From Cryptomeria japonica (Eukaryota; Streptophyta; Pinopsida; Cupressales; Cupressaceae): DNA of 64,000 bases. Positions within the stretch are counted from its first letter, which is position 1. Each line of letters opens with the position of its first letter. The stretch spans positions 616,588,476 to 616,652,475 of the forward strand of contig NC_081408.1 in assembly GCF_030272615.1 (NCBI RefSeq), written 5' to 3'. Below the pieces are notes generated by a model. It worked only from the letters and a program-made list of their open reading frames with translations, did no database searches and was not told the origin of the DNA. Positions 45,602 through 57,430 of the stretch are shown here, in pieces. Made by a program: the position numbers and the translations under genes.

Positions 45602-45967
45602 TGTTAGAGTAATCGAGTCTTTACTTGATTAATTAAACGACATTTATTTAATTAATTAAGTTCCCCTTTATCTCTTTTACACTTAAGCTAACATTAGGTG
45701 CATAATAATTAATTCTTTTATTAATTATTATGTGCAAGCCTAGGATTTTCCCTTTTAGGGTTTCTTGACCTATTAGAGGTTGGATTATTTTCTTTGTATC
45801 ATTAATTCATTACACATTTTTGGTGAATACATAGCTCTCATATTCTTGAGAATTTTTCCCGTGTTTATTATTTTCTCTAATGCTTCCTTGCTTCTCCTTG
45901 TAATAGGTTTATTCAGCTTCCAGAGATCATTTGGGCTCCTGTGGTGTTGTATTTCTCAACTCTTACA
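45602..45967 (+). repeat. 3' LTR of small element
   Basis: 366 bp, TGTTAGAG to CTTACA; about 20 differences from the 5' LTR by eye. Confidence 0.9.
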
Positions 45968-45972
45968 ATCTT
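45968..45972 (+). repeat. Target-site duplication of small LTR element, right
   Basis: ATCTT, matching 43255-43259. Confidence 0.85.
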
Positions 45973-48205
45973 CTCTCATAGGTTCATCACAATGGATTTA
46001 TCATGCAATTATTAATCCTTTTATTAATGCTACATTACTTATATAATGGTGAGGTTTTTCTTTTTGTCATTGTCCTTGTCTTGTGGTCTATCACATGACA
46101 CTTATGTGCACGTGTGACATGTTGTCACATATTTGGTGTTGATGTAGTTGTTTTAAAAAGTGTTCAATCTTTTTTTGTCCTAAGTGTGCTATCTTGGGTA
46201 ATTATATCTAGTATTAGAGTCCATGTTGCAACACTAGGAACTCTAGCTCATATTTTTTGTATTTGGTTGTTCTTCACATGTTGTTTCTCAAGATCCCATT
46301 GTTATGAGTTAGTGGCTTGCTTGCTTGCTTAGGTTCCTAGTTTGGTCATTTAGAGGGTTTGGTATGTACCTGTAACATCATAAAACAATTTTAATGATTA
46401 CTAGTCAAGAAAATCAAACCATTTTAAAGACATTATCAAGAAAGATTTGAAATGAAAGCATAATGAGAGATAAACAACATAAAATAAATTATACTCACGA
46501 AGCTCCCATTGCAAATAACTCTTCCTTATCCTCCTCATCTCCATGAACTTTGCTAGGTCCAAAGTTTGACTATTGGAGAGTGGGAGAGAGATGGAGTGAA
46601 TGTGGAATTCTCTCAACTAGCGTAACAATATTATGGATGAGTGTATATGGTTTTGAAATAAAAATGGCATCATGATAATGAAATTTTGAGTGGATAAAAG
46701 GCCAATGTAAGGATGTATAAAAAAATGGATGATTTGTGAGGAGATGAGACTCTGATTTATAGATTGGAGAAGGCCAAAATGAAGGGCCAAGATTGACTTT
46801 GGGATGAAGGGTTGAGATCCATTTGAGAGGGAGCACATGGATTGAGAGGACAAGGTGTGGGATTCGAGAGATATGCCATAAAGGTATTTGTTATCTCCAC
46901 ACCTCTCAATGTTCATGGGGAAGAGCTCCCAAGTACATTGGGAAGAGAAAAATGAATTAAAAATTCCTTGGAGAAAGGGGAGAGGAATTAAAATTTTCAA
47001 AATAAGAGGATGTGTGGAAAGAATAAATGAGAAAAGGAATTAAAAATTCCTTCGGAAGAGGATGCATGGGGAGATTCAAAGAATTTGAATTTCTTTGAAA
47101 GGATCAAGGTGATTAGGAATGTGCAAATGATTAAGGAGATTGATTAGGTGGCTTAATGAGGGATTAGAGTGCAAGTGGCCAAGTTAGGAGGATGTGACAT
47201 GAGGAGATCATGATTCTAGAAGAATTAATTAGGCTAAGTGGGTATTAAGAAAAGTGATTTGTAGGAATCACTTTAGTTGAGCTAATTAATTAGGATTCAT
47301 TAACTTAGAGGAATTTAGAAGAATGAGGAAATTAATTAATTTATTGATAAATTAATTATTGGACTATAGAGATAAGATTGATTAAATTTGATTAGATTAA
47401 CCTCAAGACAAAGGGAATTAACACAATTAAATTGGTTAATTATGTTGATAGGCTTAAATTAATAAAGTATTAATTTAATTAATTTTAGGTGTCTAAATTT
47501 TCCCCCTCTTTGATATAGCGTCATGAAGTGATGTTATATCAAAGAAGAATAAAACATAGTGGATGCAAAGGATAAGGACTAGTAGCATGATGCCCTAGTC
47601 GTAAGTGAGATGAGGAAGGATGATGAGGAGGTAATGGTATGCCCCCTCAAGAGGACATGCAGGTTCTAAGAACACGAGTGTCCTCTCGAAATGGATAGGA
47701 GGACTAGGTAATGAAAAGATGAAGATGATGAAGGGAGACTGAATTAATAAATTGGAGTCTCCAAGATAAATGGGTGAAATGGGATGAATGAATGAAATAG
47801 AGTGGATGAGATTTCTTGTTGTGTAGATATGGATAGCAAACCTAGTTTTGATATTGCCACATATTATCCACACCACTGATTATAGGAATCAGTATGTTGT
47901 GAATATCTAAGGTGTGGACTAGACTCTCAAACAATAGGTATCTCTATGTACATAGGTTCACAAACAACGACGATGATGTAAATGGAAGACTGTAGGATCG
48001 TACAAGAGAAATCATCAAACATTCTATACCATAAAAATAATGCCCCAGTATACACCAACCAAAACATGCCAAGATATAGGATGATTAGGGCAGCCTTGAA
48101 CAGGTACAATCCTGGGCACAAGATAAAAAAATCAGAGTGAAAAGCTCAATCATGCAAACAACTTGCACATGGACAACTGACATCTCTTGACAAGAGTGGG
48201 ACATA
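45973..48205. other. Non-coding stretch with one hairpin
   Basis: AT-rich, with no supported gene. An imperfect hairpin with 16-bp arms lies at 47508-47544 (CTTTGATATAGCGTCA pairing with TGATGTTATATCAAAG). Nothing else is recognisable. Confidence 0.5.
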
Positions 48206-48298
48206 GATTTGGTTAGGCTGCTAGACATGGGAAGGATACATCCCAATGGGTAGGAAGATGGATTTGGATAAACTGCTAGGCATGGGAAGGATACATCC
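48206..48298 (+). repeat. 38-bp direct repeat, two copies 55 bp apart
   Basis: Units 48206-48243 and 48261-48298, both beginning GATTTGG and ending GGGAAGGATACATCC, with about five differences. They end at the probable left end of the Gypsy LTR. Confidence 0.65.
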
Positions 48299-48908
48299 TG
48301 TATACACATAAAATGGCTATGAGCGATTAAATAAATATTTTATATTTATTTAATGATTATTCTTCTATTAAATAGTTAATTTGAAAAGATTAATTTATTT
48401 AATTCATTTCATGTCTTTCTATTAATTAATTTAATTGAAATATTTTATTATTTAATTCATCTATCCTATTCCTCTAATTAATTAAATATCTAATATTTAA
48501 TTATTTCCTCCAATCATTTGAATATCTAATATCTAATGATTATTATTCTATCCTATAGTCTCAAATATTAAATAATTTCTAAATTATTTAATCCCTCATC
48601 CAACTCACCTTCCATCTGCACTTCATCTTTCCTTTGCCAACTCATCCATCATGTGGCTAAATTAATTCAACAAAATAAAATAAATAAAACATTTATTAGC
48701 CACTTATCTTAAACCTCCAAATTTAATGAAATATTGTGTACGTACACATATTTCCTAACCTTCTTCTATATTCCCTCCAACATCCCTACATCTTAAGAAG
48801 GACTTGAGTCCACTTGTCCTCTCATGCCTAAATTTTCTCCAACCATCCCTAGATTTCCTCAGTCAGCAACCGAGTTAAGGTGAGATGAATGACACTTGTC
48901 TTCTCCTT

Positions 48909-48913
48909 CCCCT
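48909..48913 (+). repeat. Solo-LTR target-site duplication, left
   Basis: CCCCT, repeated at 50498-50502. Confidence 0.8.
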
Positions 48914-50497
48914 TGTTGGCATTATGAGAACCAGTATGTGGATATAATGACATTGTATGTTGTCATTGATGTCAATATGTTGCAAAGGTGTGAACCGGCA
49001 TATGAGAGAACCAGTATAATGTTGTGAACCAGCATTTGTGCCAAAGTGAAGTGGTCTGCTTGTTCAAAGGTGAACCGACATATGGTCACGGGAATCGGCA
49101 TATGGTTACGGGAACCGGCACATGGAAGCATTGAATGACTACCGATTCATAGTCTCAACCTTAGGGTTTCCAGTTGAAGTGCTTCAAGCCTGTGTGGCTC
49201 AACTGGTGACTTTGTGCGATGAGTTAGCATGACAACAACAAGAAGATCGTGTTGCCACGTAAGCCTTGGGTGCATGAAGAAGATCTTGCCTATCTACCTC
49301 GGGAATATGAGAAGACTATGGGAATATGAGAAGACTATAAAATGGTGATAACGTGTGATGGGTTATCAATTGCCATGGAAACAGTGGAAAGAAAATCTTG
49401 CCTATCTACCTTGAGAATGTGAGAAGATTGTAAAATGGTGGAAGATGAATGATGGAGATTAACACAGTATGCTCAACGGTTAGGATTGAACCATTTGAAT
49501 TCTTTAACCTATTAGGTTTAGGGTTTAGGGTTTATGCTTCTAACCTAACTATTTTCTATAAGGTTGATGTTGTGACTCTTTCTAGGGTGATTGGCAAAAG
49601 TTGTGTGTAAGTATCCAAGAGAAAGGATACGTGTTTCTTGCTAGACCAAAAGGAGATAAGTGATACCTATAGAGTGTAAGTGCAGAAGGAGAAGATGAGC
49701 TTAAGTGGATCTGCATTGGCATTGAGTGTTGTTACTGATCATTGTAATATATATTGATCTCCAATCACCTCAAATGTTGGAAAATCCCTTAATAGGGTAG
49801 CCTTAACTGGTTTGTTGTAAATCCTTTAATAGGGTAACTCTAAGCTACTGAGTTTGAAGTCCTTTAGCTATTGAGTTCTTGAAATCCTCTAACAAGGTAA
49901 CCTTTAACAGGGTTTAACCCTTAATTGAGTATTGTAGCCATCCCTTAACTAGGTGATCTCTAACAGGATCGGTTCCTAACAAAACCTATTGTAATGTCTC
50001 TAACTGGACAAGGTTCCTAACATAGCGGACTTCCAAAGAGTTCAAAAACAGCTTGTGGATATTCATCCCCACCGTGGTTTTTCCCAGTTGGGTTTCCATG
50101 TGAAAAATATGTGTATCATGTGTGATGTTTTTATCTTGTGATGCTTTGCTATTGTTTGTCAAGCATATGATGGTTCTGTGTTTTATGCCTGTCAATAAAA
50201 CATGTTGAACTAGCTGCTATTATGATCTAATGATAGATTACTTGTTTATGCATAAGGGTGAAATGGTAGTGTAGTCTCAAGTTGAGTGAAAGGCTAAGTG
50301 AGTAATCGGTTAATGCTTGTCTCAGACATTCTTAGCTTTATCGGTTGCACTCTGTTTCAAACCGCTATCTCTGTCTCCCAGTCTTTTGAAGTGCTTGCAG
50401 TCAAACTGGTTTAAGATTGAGTTGGTTTGTATGTACTGATTCACCCCCCCCCCTCTCAATATCGGTTTGGCACTATTTTCTCATCATTGAGTTTTCA
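48914..50497 (+). mobile_element. Solo LTR of a Copia-like element
   Basis: 1,584 bp from TGTTGGCATT to GAGTTTTCA, flanked by CCCCT on both sides and lacking any internal region. It is the usual product of recombination between the two LTRs of one element. It shares the GATTCACCCCCCCCCC-CTCTCA end signature (C10 at 50444-50453) and the repeated AACCGGCATA-type motif with the LTR at 2724, so it is a relative of that family. Confidence 0.8.
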
Positions 50498-50502
50498 CCC
50501 CT
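50498..50502 (+). repeat. Solo-LTR target-site duplication, right
   Basis: CCCCT. The target itself lies in a 19-bp tandem pair (TTCCCCTTTGCTCACAACC, two copies) of the Gypsy LTR. Confidence 0.8.
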
Positions 50503-50597
50503 TTGCTCACAACCTTCCCCTTTGCTCACAACCATCCAAATTTGTAGATCTGATCATGACCGTTGATCTGGGCCACATCATCTTATCCTCTCAAAGT

Positions 50598-50607
50598 CTA
50601 TAAAATG
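50598..50607 (+). promoter_or_regulatory. TATA box of Gypsy 5' LTR
   Basis: CTATAAAATG in a setting typical of plant Gypsy LTR promoters, about 410 bp before the LTR end. It probably drives the genomic transcript. Confidence 0.6.
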
Positions 50608-51022
50608 AGGAGTTTGAGTTGAGAGAGAGTTAGTCTTCAAGTGTTTTTTCAAGCTAATCATTTGTGAAACTTATGCATCCGTGAGTTTTAATCTTGAAGC
50701 AAATATCATAATCATTTAGCATAGTCATTTAGCATTGCATATCATAGTATCAGTTAACTATCAGTTATCAGTCCATTCTTCATATGCCATCTTGGAAGCT
50801 ATCAGTGCTTGTTTGAGAGCACACCATCTACAACCAGGAATAGCAGAGTTAGGACACAATGAGATATAAATCATGAAGGTAATAATAGTGTTTCTATTTT
50901 ATATGTATTTCATGTAGTTTCATTGGTTGACTTTGGATTTCCTATAGCAATTTTCTTTGTATTTTGTGAAACTAACATGTTGTAGGTAGTATTCTGATGA
51001 TGAAATTCAAGTCGACACATTT

Positions 51023-51040
51023 TGGCACCCACCGTGGGGC
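51023..51040 (+). other. Gypsy primer binding site
   Basis: TGGCACCCACCGTGGGGC, five bases after the LTR end. It resembles the TGGCGCCCACCGTGGGGC site common in plant Gypsy elements, with one CG-to-CA change. Confidence 0.8.
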
Positions 51041-53203
51041 TCAAAAGCCTCGCATATTCTTTCTAATATCCTATCTAATTCTCGCAAAAAGTAAATATAA
51101 CGCATTTGTAATACAAATTCATGCCTGTGTGAGTTCTTACAATGCCTTTATCTGATAGGTTAGTGCATTTGTCATTTAGGTTAGTGCTTTTGTCTATAAA
51201 TCAATGCATTTAATCTTTAGGACAATGCTTGTGTCCTTCAGGTTAGCGCAATTGTTAGTTTGGTTAATGCTTTTGTTTGAGAATTCTCACTTCTTAGTCC
51301 GCAAAGCAGTGTTTTTGCATTTCAGGTTAGCGCTTTTGAGGTGAAAGACAATGCATTTGTTAGGATAGCGCTTTTATTTGCAACTAACAAAATTTTCTTG
51401 CAGGTCTAAATGTCCAAGAACTTAAAATTTTCAAACTACTAGCATGCATGTACAGGAATATTTTTAAAGCAAATTTCATGCATTTCCTCACCTAGTTAAT
51501 TAAGAGTTATCTTTTGGAGAGTAACACATCATGTCATGCTCATTTAGCTTAACTAAGGGAGATAAATTAACAACATGCAACTTGCATTTTGAGTGACTTC
51601 TTTAAAATAGTTGCACATAGATTTTAGAAAAGCTAAAATGAACTTGTGTTTTCCGTGCTTGATGAAGTAGTAGGTAAGTATTCTCTCACCATCATGCAGT
51701 GATAAAAAAACCAAACCTACTTTCTTTTATGTATAATCTTTAGAGGGCCTGCCTTCCTGAGCTGCTTTGAGGGGGCCAGTGAGAGGGGAACAACCCAAAG
51801 TGGAAACAGGCTAATACTGAGTCCTTCCAATCCACTCTAAATAAATCATGTTTGTGATGAAAGTCACAAGCAACATGTGTTGATAAGTTCATACCAACAC
51901 TATGTTTCCCCATAAACCCTATGGAGCATAGCCTCTATAGGCTAGGAACCTTCTGTATTTATAGAGCGAAAAGTGCCACATGTATGGCCACATGACTGGA
52001 AGCCTTTACTAAAAACCACTTGTACTAGTTGTCAAAAACCTTCTATCTATTGGTGCAGGAGGTTGAACCTCTGAAGCAGCTCACACACATATGATTCTTA
52101 GTAGAGATATAAAGTTTTCATGGAGTTGTCAAAATTCTTGTAGAGAGAAGTGAGTGCCGAGGGTGGAGCCAGTGGGGTCAAGCATCTAAATATCCACATT
52201 GAATAGCATAGCCTCAGGGGAAACCCCATGTGAGATTCAACAATTATTGCTTCAGCCTGCCATAGGATTTGTACTTGCTTATGCATTTTGTTTTTCAAAA
52301 ACATTGTGTCTTCTATGTCTATGACATGTTCAAAATGGTAAAAAATTTGAGAAAATCATCATCTAAAAAATGAGCAAAAATCCAACAACTTGCTGAAGGA
52401 TTTGAGAAGAATCCTTGAAACATAATCAGAATAGCACTTTCAAACAACAAAATAGTGCTTTTATCCCATAAGTTAACACTCTTTGCCACAAGAGTTAGCA
52501 CAAAAGCCTTTTCACATCTAAAAAGCATATCAAACCAAAATTTCAACATCAGTATCAAAACACTTCTTGAGTAGATTTGTCTCTAAACTATCACACATTT
52601 TCAAACTAGTTCAACAACTGGGTCACTAATCCAATAGGCTATTTCTAGACGGTTTCCATAAGCATAAACATTCAACAAGCTATTGATTCAAACATTTTAA
52701 GTGCAAAAAAATCAACATCATTGTCAAGTCTCTCATCAGGATATATCAAATCCTCTATCACGAAGCTTGATCAATTCATCTTGTGTTCATTATCTTGGAT
52801 ATATCTTTCCTATTTTAAACCTAGGTCATATCAAAATTAGAATTGCACCAACTTTGGAATCAAACAAACTTGTAAACTATTGGATGCTTATATGACTTTT
52901 AAGTATCGCCTTAAGAAAAGAAAACCAAGTTATAAAGCTACCCAAAAAATAATAAGATTCTTGTATATCAATCGCAAGATCTTATTAAAACATAGGACAT
53001 TCCTACACCATTTTCGTCACTATTTACGTGGCTGCGGGACAGAGTTTGACGGAGAAATTTTGCAAGGATGTGCTTTTCAACAAAGAGACGCTTTATCACA
53101 ATGAACAAACAATAGTGGTAAAATCAACAAAGCATATCTTCCTAAACCAATAATCACTTATTGAGTTGTCCAATGGAAACTTTAATTTTTTTGAAACAAT
53201 CAC
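51041..53203 (+). other. Long Gypsy leader with degenerate TTAGTGC repeats
   Basis: About 2.2 kb without a convincing ORF. 51100-51380 holds six or more degenerate copies of GTTAG(T/C)GC(A/T)TTTGT spaced 20-45 bp. 52430-52515 holds inverted versions (AGCAC, AACAC, TTAGCACAAAAGC). Long leaders, sometimes with an extra ORF, are usual in Tat elements. The small frame 52880-53104 is basic and might be a remnant of one. Confidence 0.55.
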
Positions 53204-55774
53204 ATGCCAGTTTGGACTAGAGCTGAATATGAACAACTTTGAAAACAACAAAAACAAATGGAGGAAGAAGATAATCTGATATTCCAAACTTTTGAGTATA
53301 CCATTGTTGTCGAAGAAGCGATCAATAACACCATTAGAGACCTTGAGAAAGATTTCAAATTTGATAGACTAATGAAAAAATTATTGGCAAAATCAGGAGC
53401 TAAATTACCACAAGATTTTAACATAGAAAGCTTGAAACAAGATGTGGAGGCAAGTAACACTAAAAACACAGATGATCCAAATGACGAAGATGTAAACAAA
53501 GAAAGTCATGAAGAGACAAGAAAAGAATGGGATGACACAAGAAAAGAGCGTAGTGATAAAAGAACTTACGAAGAAATAAGGAAAAACTATATGGATAATC
53601 CATTGTTAAACCTTACTCAACAAATGCAAACTCTGCAACAACAAATACAAGACATGCAAAATGGAACAAGCTCCAAGAAGTATTCATTAGAATATATCTG
53701 CCCATATCCTTTTGATAAAAAATTGAATATGGCACCATTTCCACAGCATTGTGAGATCCCTAAATATGACAAATACAATGGAAACTCTGATCCTCAGGAT
53801 CACATAAGAGAGTTTTGTACCATGAGTATGGAATTTGTGCACGACAAAACTTACCTAGTGCATCTTTTCCCTAGGAGTTTAAATGGGCAATTAATGGAAT
53901 GGTTTTCAAGATTACCATCCGAAATCAAATCTTTTGAAGAACTTGTGAATAGATTTATTTCACAATATTCCTACAATGTAAGGAATGAGATAACAATGTT
54001 GGATTTATACAATTTTAAACAAAAGAATGGTGAATCTTTTATGATCTTCTTACAACAATGGAAACAAATGTTTAATAGGTATCCAAGAGATGTACCTGAT
54101 CAAGAAAAGATGGACATATTCATTGATAATCTTATCAGTGAAATGAGTTATCGACTAAAAATGCAATGTCCTCCCTCCTTTGCCAAGATGATTGAGAATG
54201 GTCTGAAAATAGAAGACGCGATGGTAAAGAAAGGAGAGCTAAAACTTTACAATAATTCTTAGAACAACAACAACAACAACAATGACAAACCCAAGTTTTG
54301 GTCAAAGAATAGGAATGTCATCAATGGAGGAAATGATGACAATAGTGCTACGAAACAACAACCAATTTTTAATCTATCAAGTCAAATCCCAAATAATAAC
54401 AATCAAGAAAGCAATAAAACCAAGTCTTTCTTCTCCAATCCTCACAGGAAATTCACAAACATTGGAGAACCATTGGAATTAGCTTTAAAAACTCTTCTTG
54501 CAAATAAACTGATTCTTTTACTAGAAGCAAGAAGTTATGAACCACAAGTTAAGCCTAATTGGTGGAATGACAATCATCTTTGTAATTACCATCAGAATAA
54601 AGGACACCAAACAAATGATTGTCAGAGATTGAGATACCTTATCCAAGATCTAATCGATAATGGAACTATCACGGTGGATAGCCATAAGACAAATGAATCA
54701 CACCTAGCTTTTAAAACTCCACTTCCAAAATATGAATAAGGTGAACCATCCCAATTAAATGATGACAAAGGAAAAGCCAAAGTGAACTACACTTATACAT
54801 ATGATGATGTGGTAAATGTTGTCATTGTTAAAGATAATCCACCTTCAGAGCCAATAAATGTCATTACGAGAAGCAAAGCAAAGGTCACCTTTCCAGGTAT
54901 AGCAAAAGACTCAACATCCACTTCACAACAATACAATTTAGTAGAGCAATAACAAAGAATACCTGCTCAAATATCAATTTCGGAACTTCTCAAAGTTTCA
55001 CTTATGCATAAGGAAATTTTGGAAAAAACTTTAGTGGAAACAATAGTTCCAGAAGACTTGGATGTGGATCAGTTCCAAAACATGGTGGGACACCTTATAG
55101 CTCCTCATTGCTTATCATTTTCTGAAAATGATGACGCATCCTTGCAACATCCTCACAATAATCCTTTACATGTTGAAGTCACCATTAATAAAACTCATGT
55201 CAAATGCGTACTCATGGATGGTGGAGCAGGATTAAACATTTGTGCATTAAGTTTAATAAAAGCTTTGGGATATTCAAAAAATGCAGTAGATCCAAAGAAG
55301 AAAATAACTATTAAGGCTTATGATGAAGCAGAGCATTCTTTTAAAGGAACTGCGGTGTTGCCAATCAAAATAGGACATGTGGAAAAGAATACATTATGTT
55401 AGGTTTTAGATTTGAACCTCTCTTACAACATTCTTCTAGGAAGACCGTGGATTCACACCATGAAAGCAATTTCTTCTACATATCATCAATGTGTAAAATT
55501 TCCTCATGAAGGACAAGAGGTCACTATAATTGCAGACTCTAGCCAATATTGCAATAATTTGAAGCCAACACAAGATACAAGAGTTCCACATAATAGAGAA
55601 TCAATATATCCTACCAAAGAAATTCAAGAAAAGTTATGGGAAACCTTTGAGAAAAAGCTCAAATTGAATGATGAAGGAATGGGAAAATATTCTTTGCATA
55701 ATTTTCCACTTTCACCTAAGTCATATGAAAAGCCTACAAATATCCAATCAAAGACCTCAGAGAAATAAAAAGAT
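53204..55774 (+). pseudogene. Gypsy (Tat) Gag and protease
   Basis: The ATG at 53204 (MPVWTRAEYEQ) is followed by an early TGA near 53240; the frame is then open from 53258. Gag domain: KYNGNSDPQDHIREF, LMEWFSRLPSEIKSFEEL, LYNFKQKNGESFMIFL. After a stop at 54260 the same frame gives an Asn-rich linker and a CX2H-X4-H-X4-C knuckle (CNYHQNKGHQTNDC, near 54580), then the protease (CVLMDGGAGLNICALSL near 55210 and [12 protein letters not shown] near 55440). Stops occur at 54260, 54737, 54950 and 55400, with no frameshift. The protease has DGG in place of D-S/T-G, which is seen in some plant Tat-type elements; whether it is active is unknown. Confidence 0.85.
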
Positions 55775-57430
55775 ATGTTTAATGGAGCATTTGTTAGAGC
55801 TGGAACCCTTGAAGAAGAAACCGAAGACAAGGACATTCTTGGTTGGTTGTACAAAGATGAAAATGAAACTATAGTGACAATTGCAGAAGTCAATATTCCC
55901 ATAGAACAATATGGCAATGGTTATAGAATCATGCAAAAAATGGGATATGAAAGAAAAGGACCAATTGGTAAGCGACATCAAGGTATTGCATAACCTATTT
56001 GTCCCCACTTTCAATCTAAAGAAGATAAATCAGGACTTGGATATCTAAAATCAAATCAAAAGCAACATAATCATCAACAGCCAAAGTGGAGAAAGAAATT
56101 AGTCTCTAAAGAAGAACAATAGCAAGAAAACCTACATCAAGTAGCAAAAATAGTAGCCAATAAGCAGAAACAAGAAGAACATGAGAAACAAGAAGAGATT
56201 GCAATCAAAAGAAAAGAATAATCTTGTCAACAAGTTCAAGGAATACGAGAAAGTGCAAAATCTGAACAAGATATTCTAGAAGCAGTGAAAATCAAGATGG
56301 CAGAAATCAGAGAACTTTTTGCACCATATGACATTCTTGTGTGGTATAGTGGTATAGTCCTAGAAAATGGTTTAGAGACAGTTTCAAATGAATATGAATG
56401 GGGTCCAGATGTCTCATCTAGTATATCAAGTGAAGAAAGAAATGAAGAGAAAGCAACTATCACAAAGGAAGACTTGTTTATTACAAAACAAAAGATGGAG
56501 TTAGAAAGAAGACAAGAAGAACTCAAAATCCAGAGAAAAGAGGCATATAAAAGACAACAAAAGAAAGGGGATGACAAAGACAAAGAAATAACACCACAAG
56601 AACCAAAAATAGATATAAATCAAGCATCTAGAAATATCAGATTTCTATCAAATAAGGAGCAAGATGTACCAAGGTATGGCAGAACCATAGAAGAACTAAG
56701 AGATAGTCAAGTAGAATTGACTATTAGTCCAGAAGAAGTTGAGTTTGAAAGAAGACAAAAGCTAGCAAAAGAAATCTCTATATCATGTGCACTAGTATGT
56801 CAACTTCAAAATGCAAATGAATTTATTAAAAATAATCAAGAATGAACTTGGAGTACTAAAGACATGTGTGTTGATATAATCCATTTGTTTAAGGGACAAA
56901 CATCAGATGAAGAGCCATTTGAGTGTGAACTAAAAAATGCTAATACGAATTTTGTTAAAACTAATTGGAGAATACTTGGGAGAGATAATCCTCAAGATCA
57001 TTCTATCTATGACATTACCTACCCTACACCAAATTATGACCACTATGTCATGAACTTTGAAGCACCTAACAATGAAAATGATTATGACTTACCCCTTCTT
57101 CACCTTGAACTAATTGATTGAGATAATCTAGAAAACCCTGAATTAGATGTCTTTTCCAATGATCATGACTTATCTATGTATCTTAATGCTGTCAAAATCA
57201 TAACAACTAAGATATCTTCCATTGTAGAATCAAGTAACATTTCTTGCAATTAGGAGAATGCCAAAGTTTCCATTCGCAAAATTGAAATAAAACAAGGAAA
57301 GAGACCTACTATTGAAAACCATATCATGGAAACACTAGATCAATCAAAAGGGAAAATAAAGGACGTATCTGACGGTGAAAACCTCTTCGAGGCACCAAAA
57401 GATGGAAAGTTTGAGGTCCTCCCTATGTAA
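55775..57430 (+). pseudogene. Gypsy polyprotein linker with G-patch-like motif
   Basis: Continues in the Gag-protease frame, between protease and RT. 55905-56030 reads GNGYRIMQKMGYERKGPIGK, then RHQGIA, a stop, PICP and KSGLGY. The aromatic-glycine spacing matches G-patch domains (GY.ML.KMGY..G.GLGK..QG), which bind nucleic acid or helicases. The remainder is a long Glu/Lys/Gln-rich probable coiled coil (56285-56845), then an acidic region to about 57430. Stops lie at 55991, 56122, 56219, 56843, 57119 and 57250. The same order of protease then G-patch is known in some retroviral polyproteins. The role here is inferred. Confidence 0.55.

Larger units (their letters stand above)
43260..45967 (+). 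mobile_element. Complete 2.7-kb non-autonomous LTR retrotransposon
   Basis: Two LTRs of 367 and 366 bp (about 5% different by eye), a primer site, a polypurine tract and the 5-bp duplication ATCTT define a complete insertion. The 1,975-bp interior has no Gag, protease, RT or integrase texture, so it is a LARD/TRIM-like element depending on another element's proteins. The Copia-type primer site suggests a Copia partner. Confidence 0.85.
48299..51017 (+). repeat. Gypsy 5' LTR, interrupted by a solo LTR
   Basis: The right end ...GTCGACA at 51017 lies five bases before the primer site. The AT-rich left part begins near 48299 (TGTATACACA). It contains a 1.58-kb solo LTR (48914-50497) and the TATA box at 50598. 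Without the insertion the LTR would be about 1.1 kb. The start is uncertain because the 3' LTR is outside the window. Confidence 0.6.

Noticed and set aside
53096-53499. Minus-strand ORFs opposite the Gypsy Gag
   Set aside because: Shadows of the plus-strand Gag frame, which has clear family motifs.
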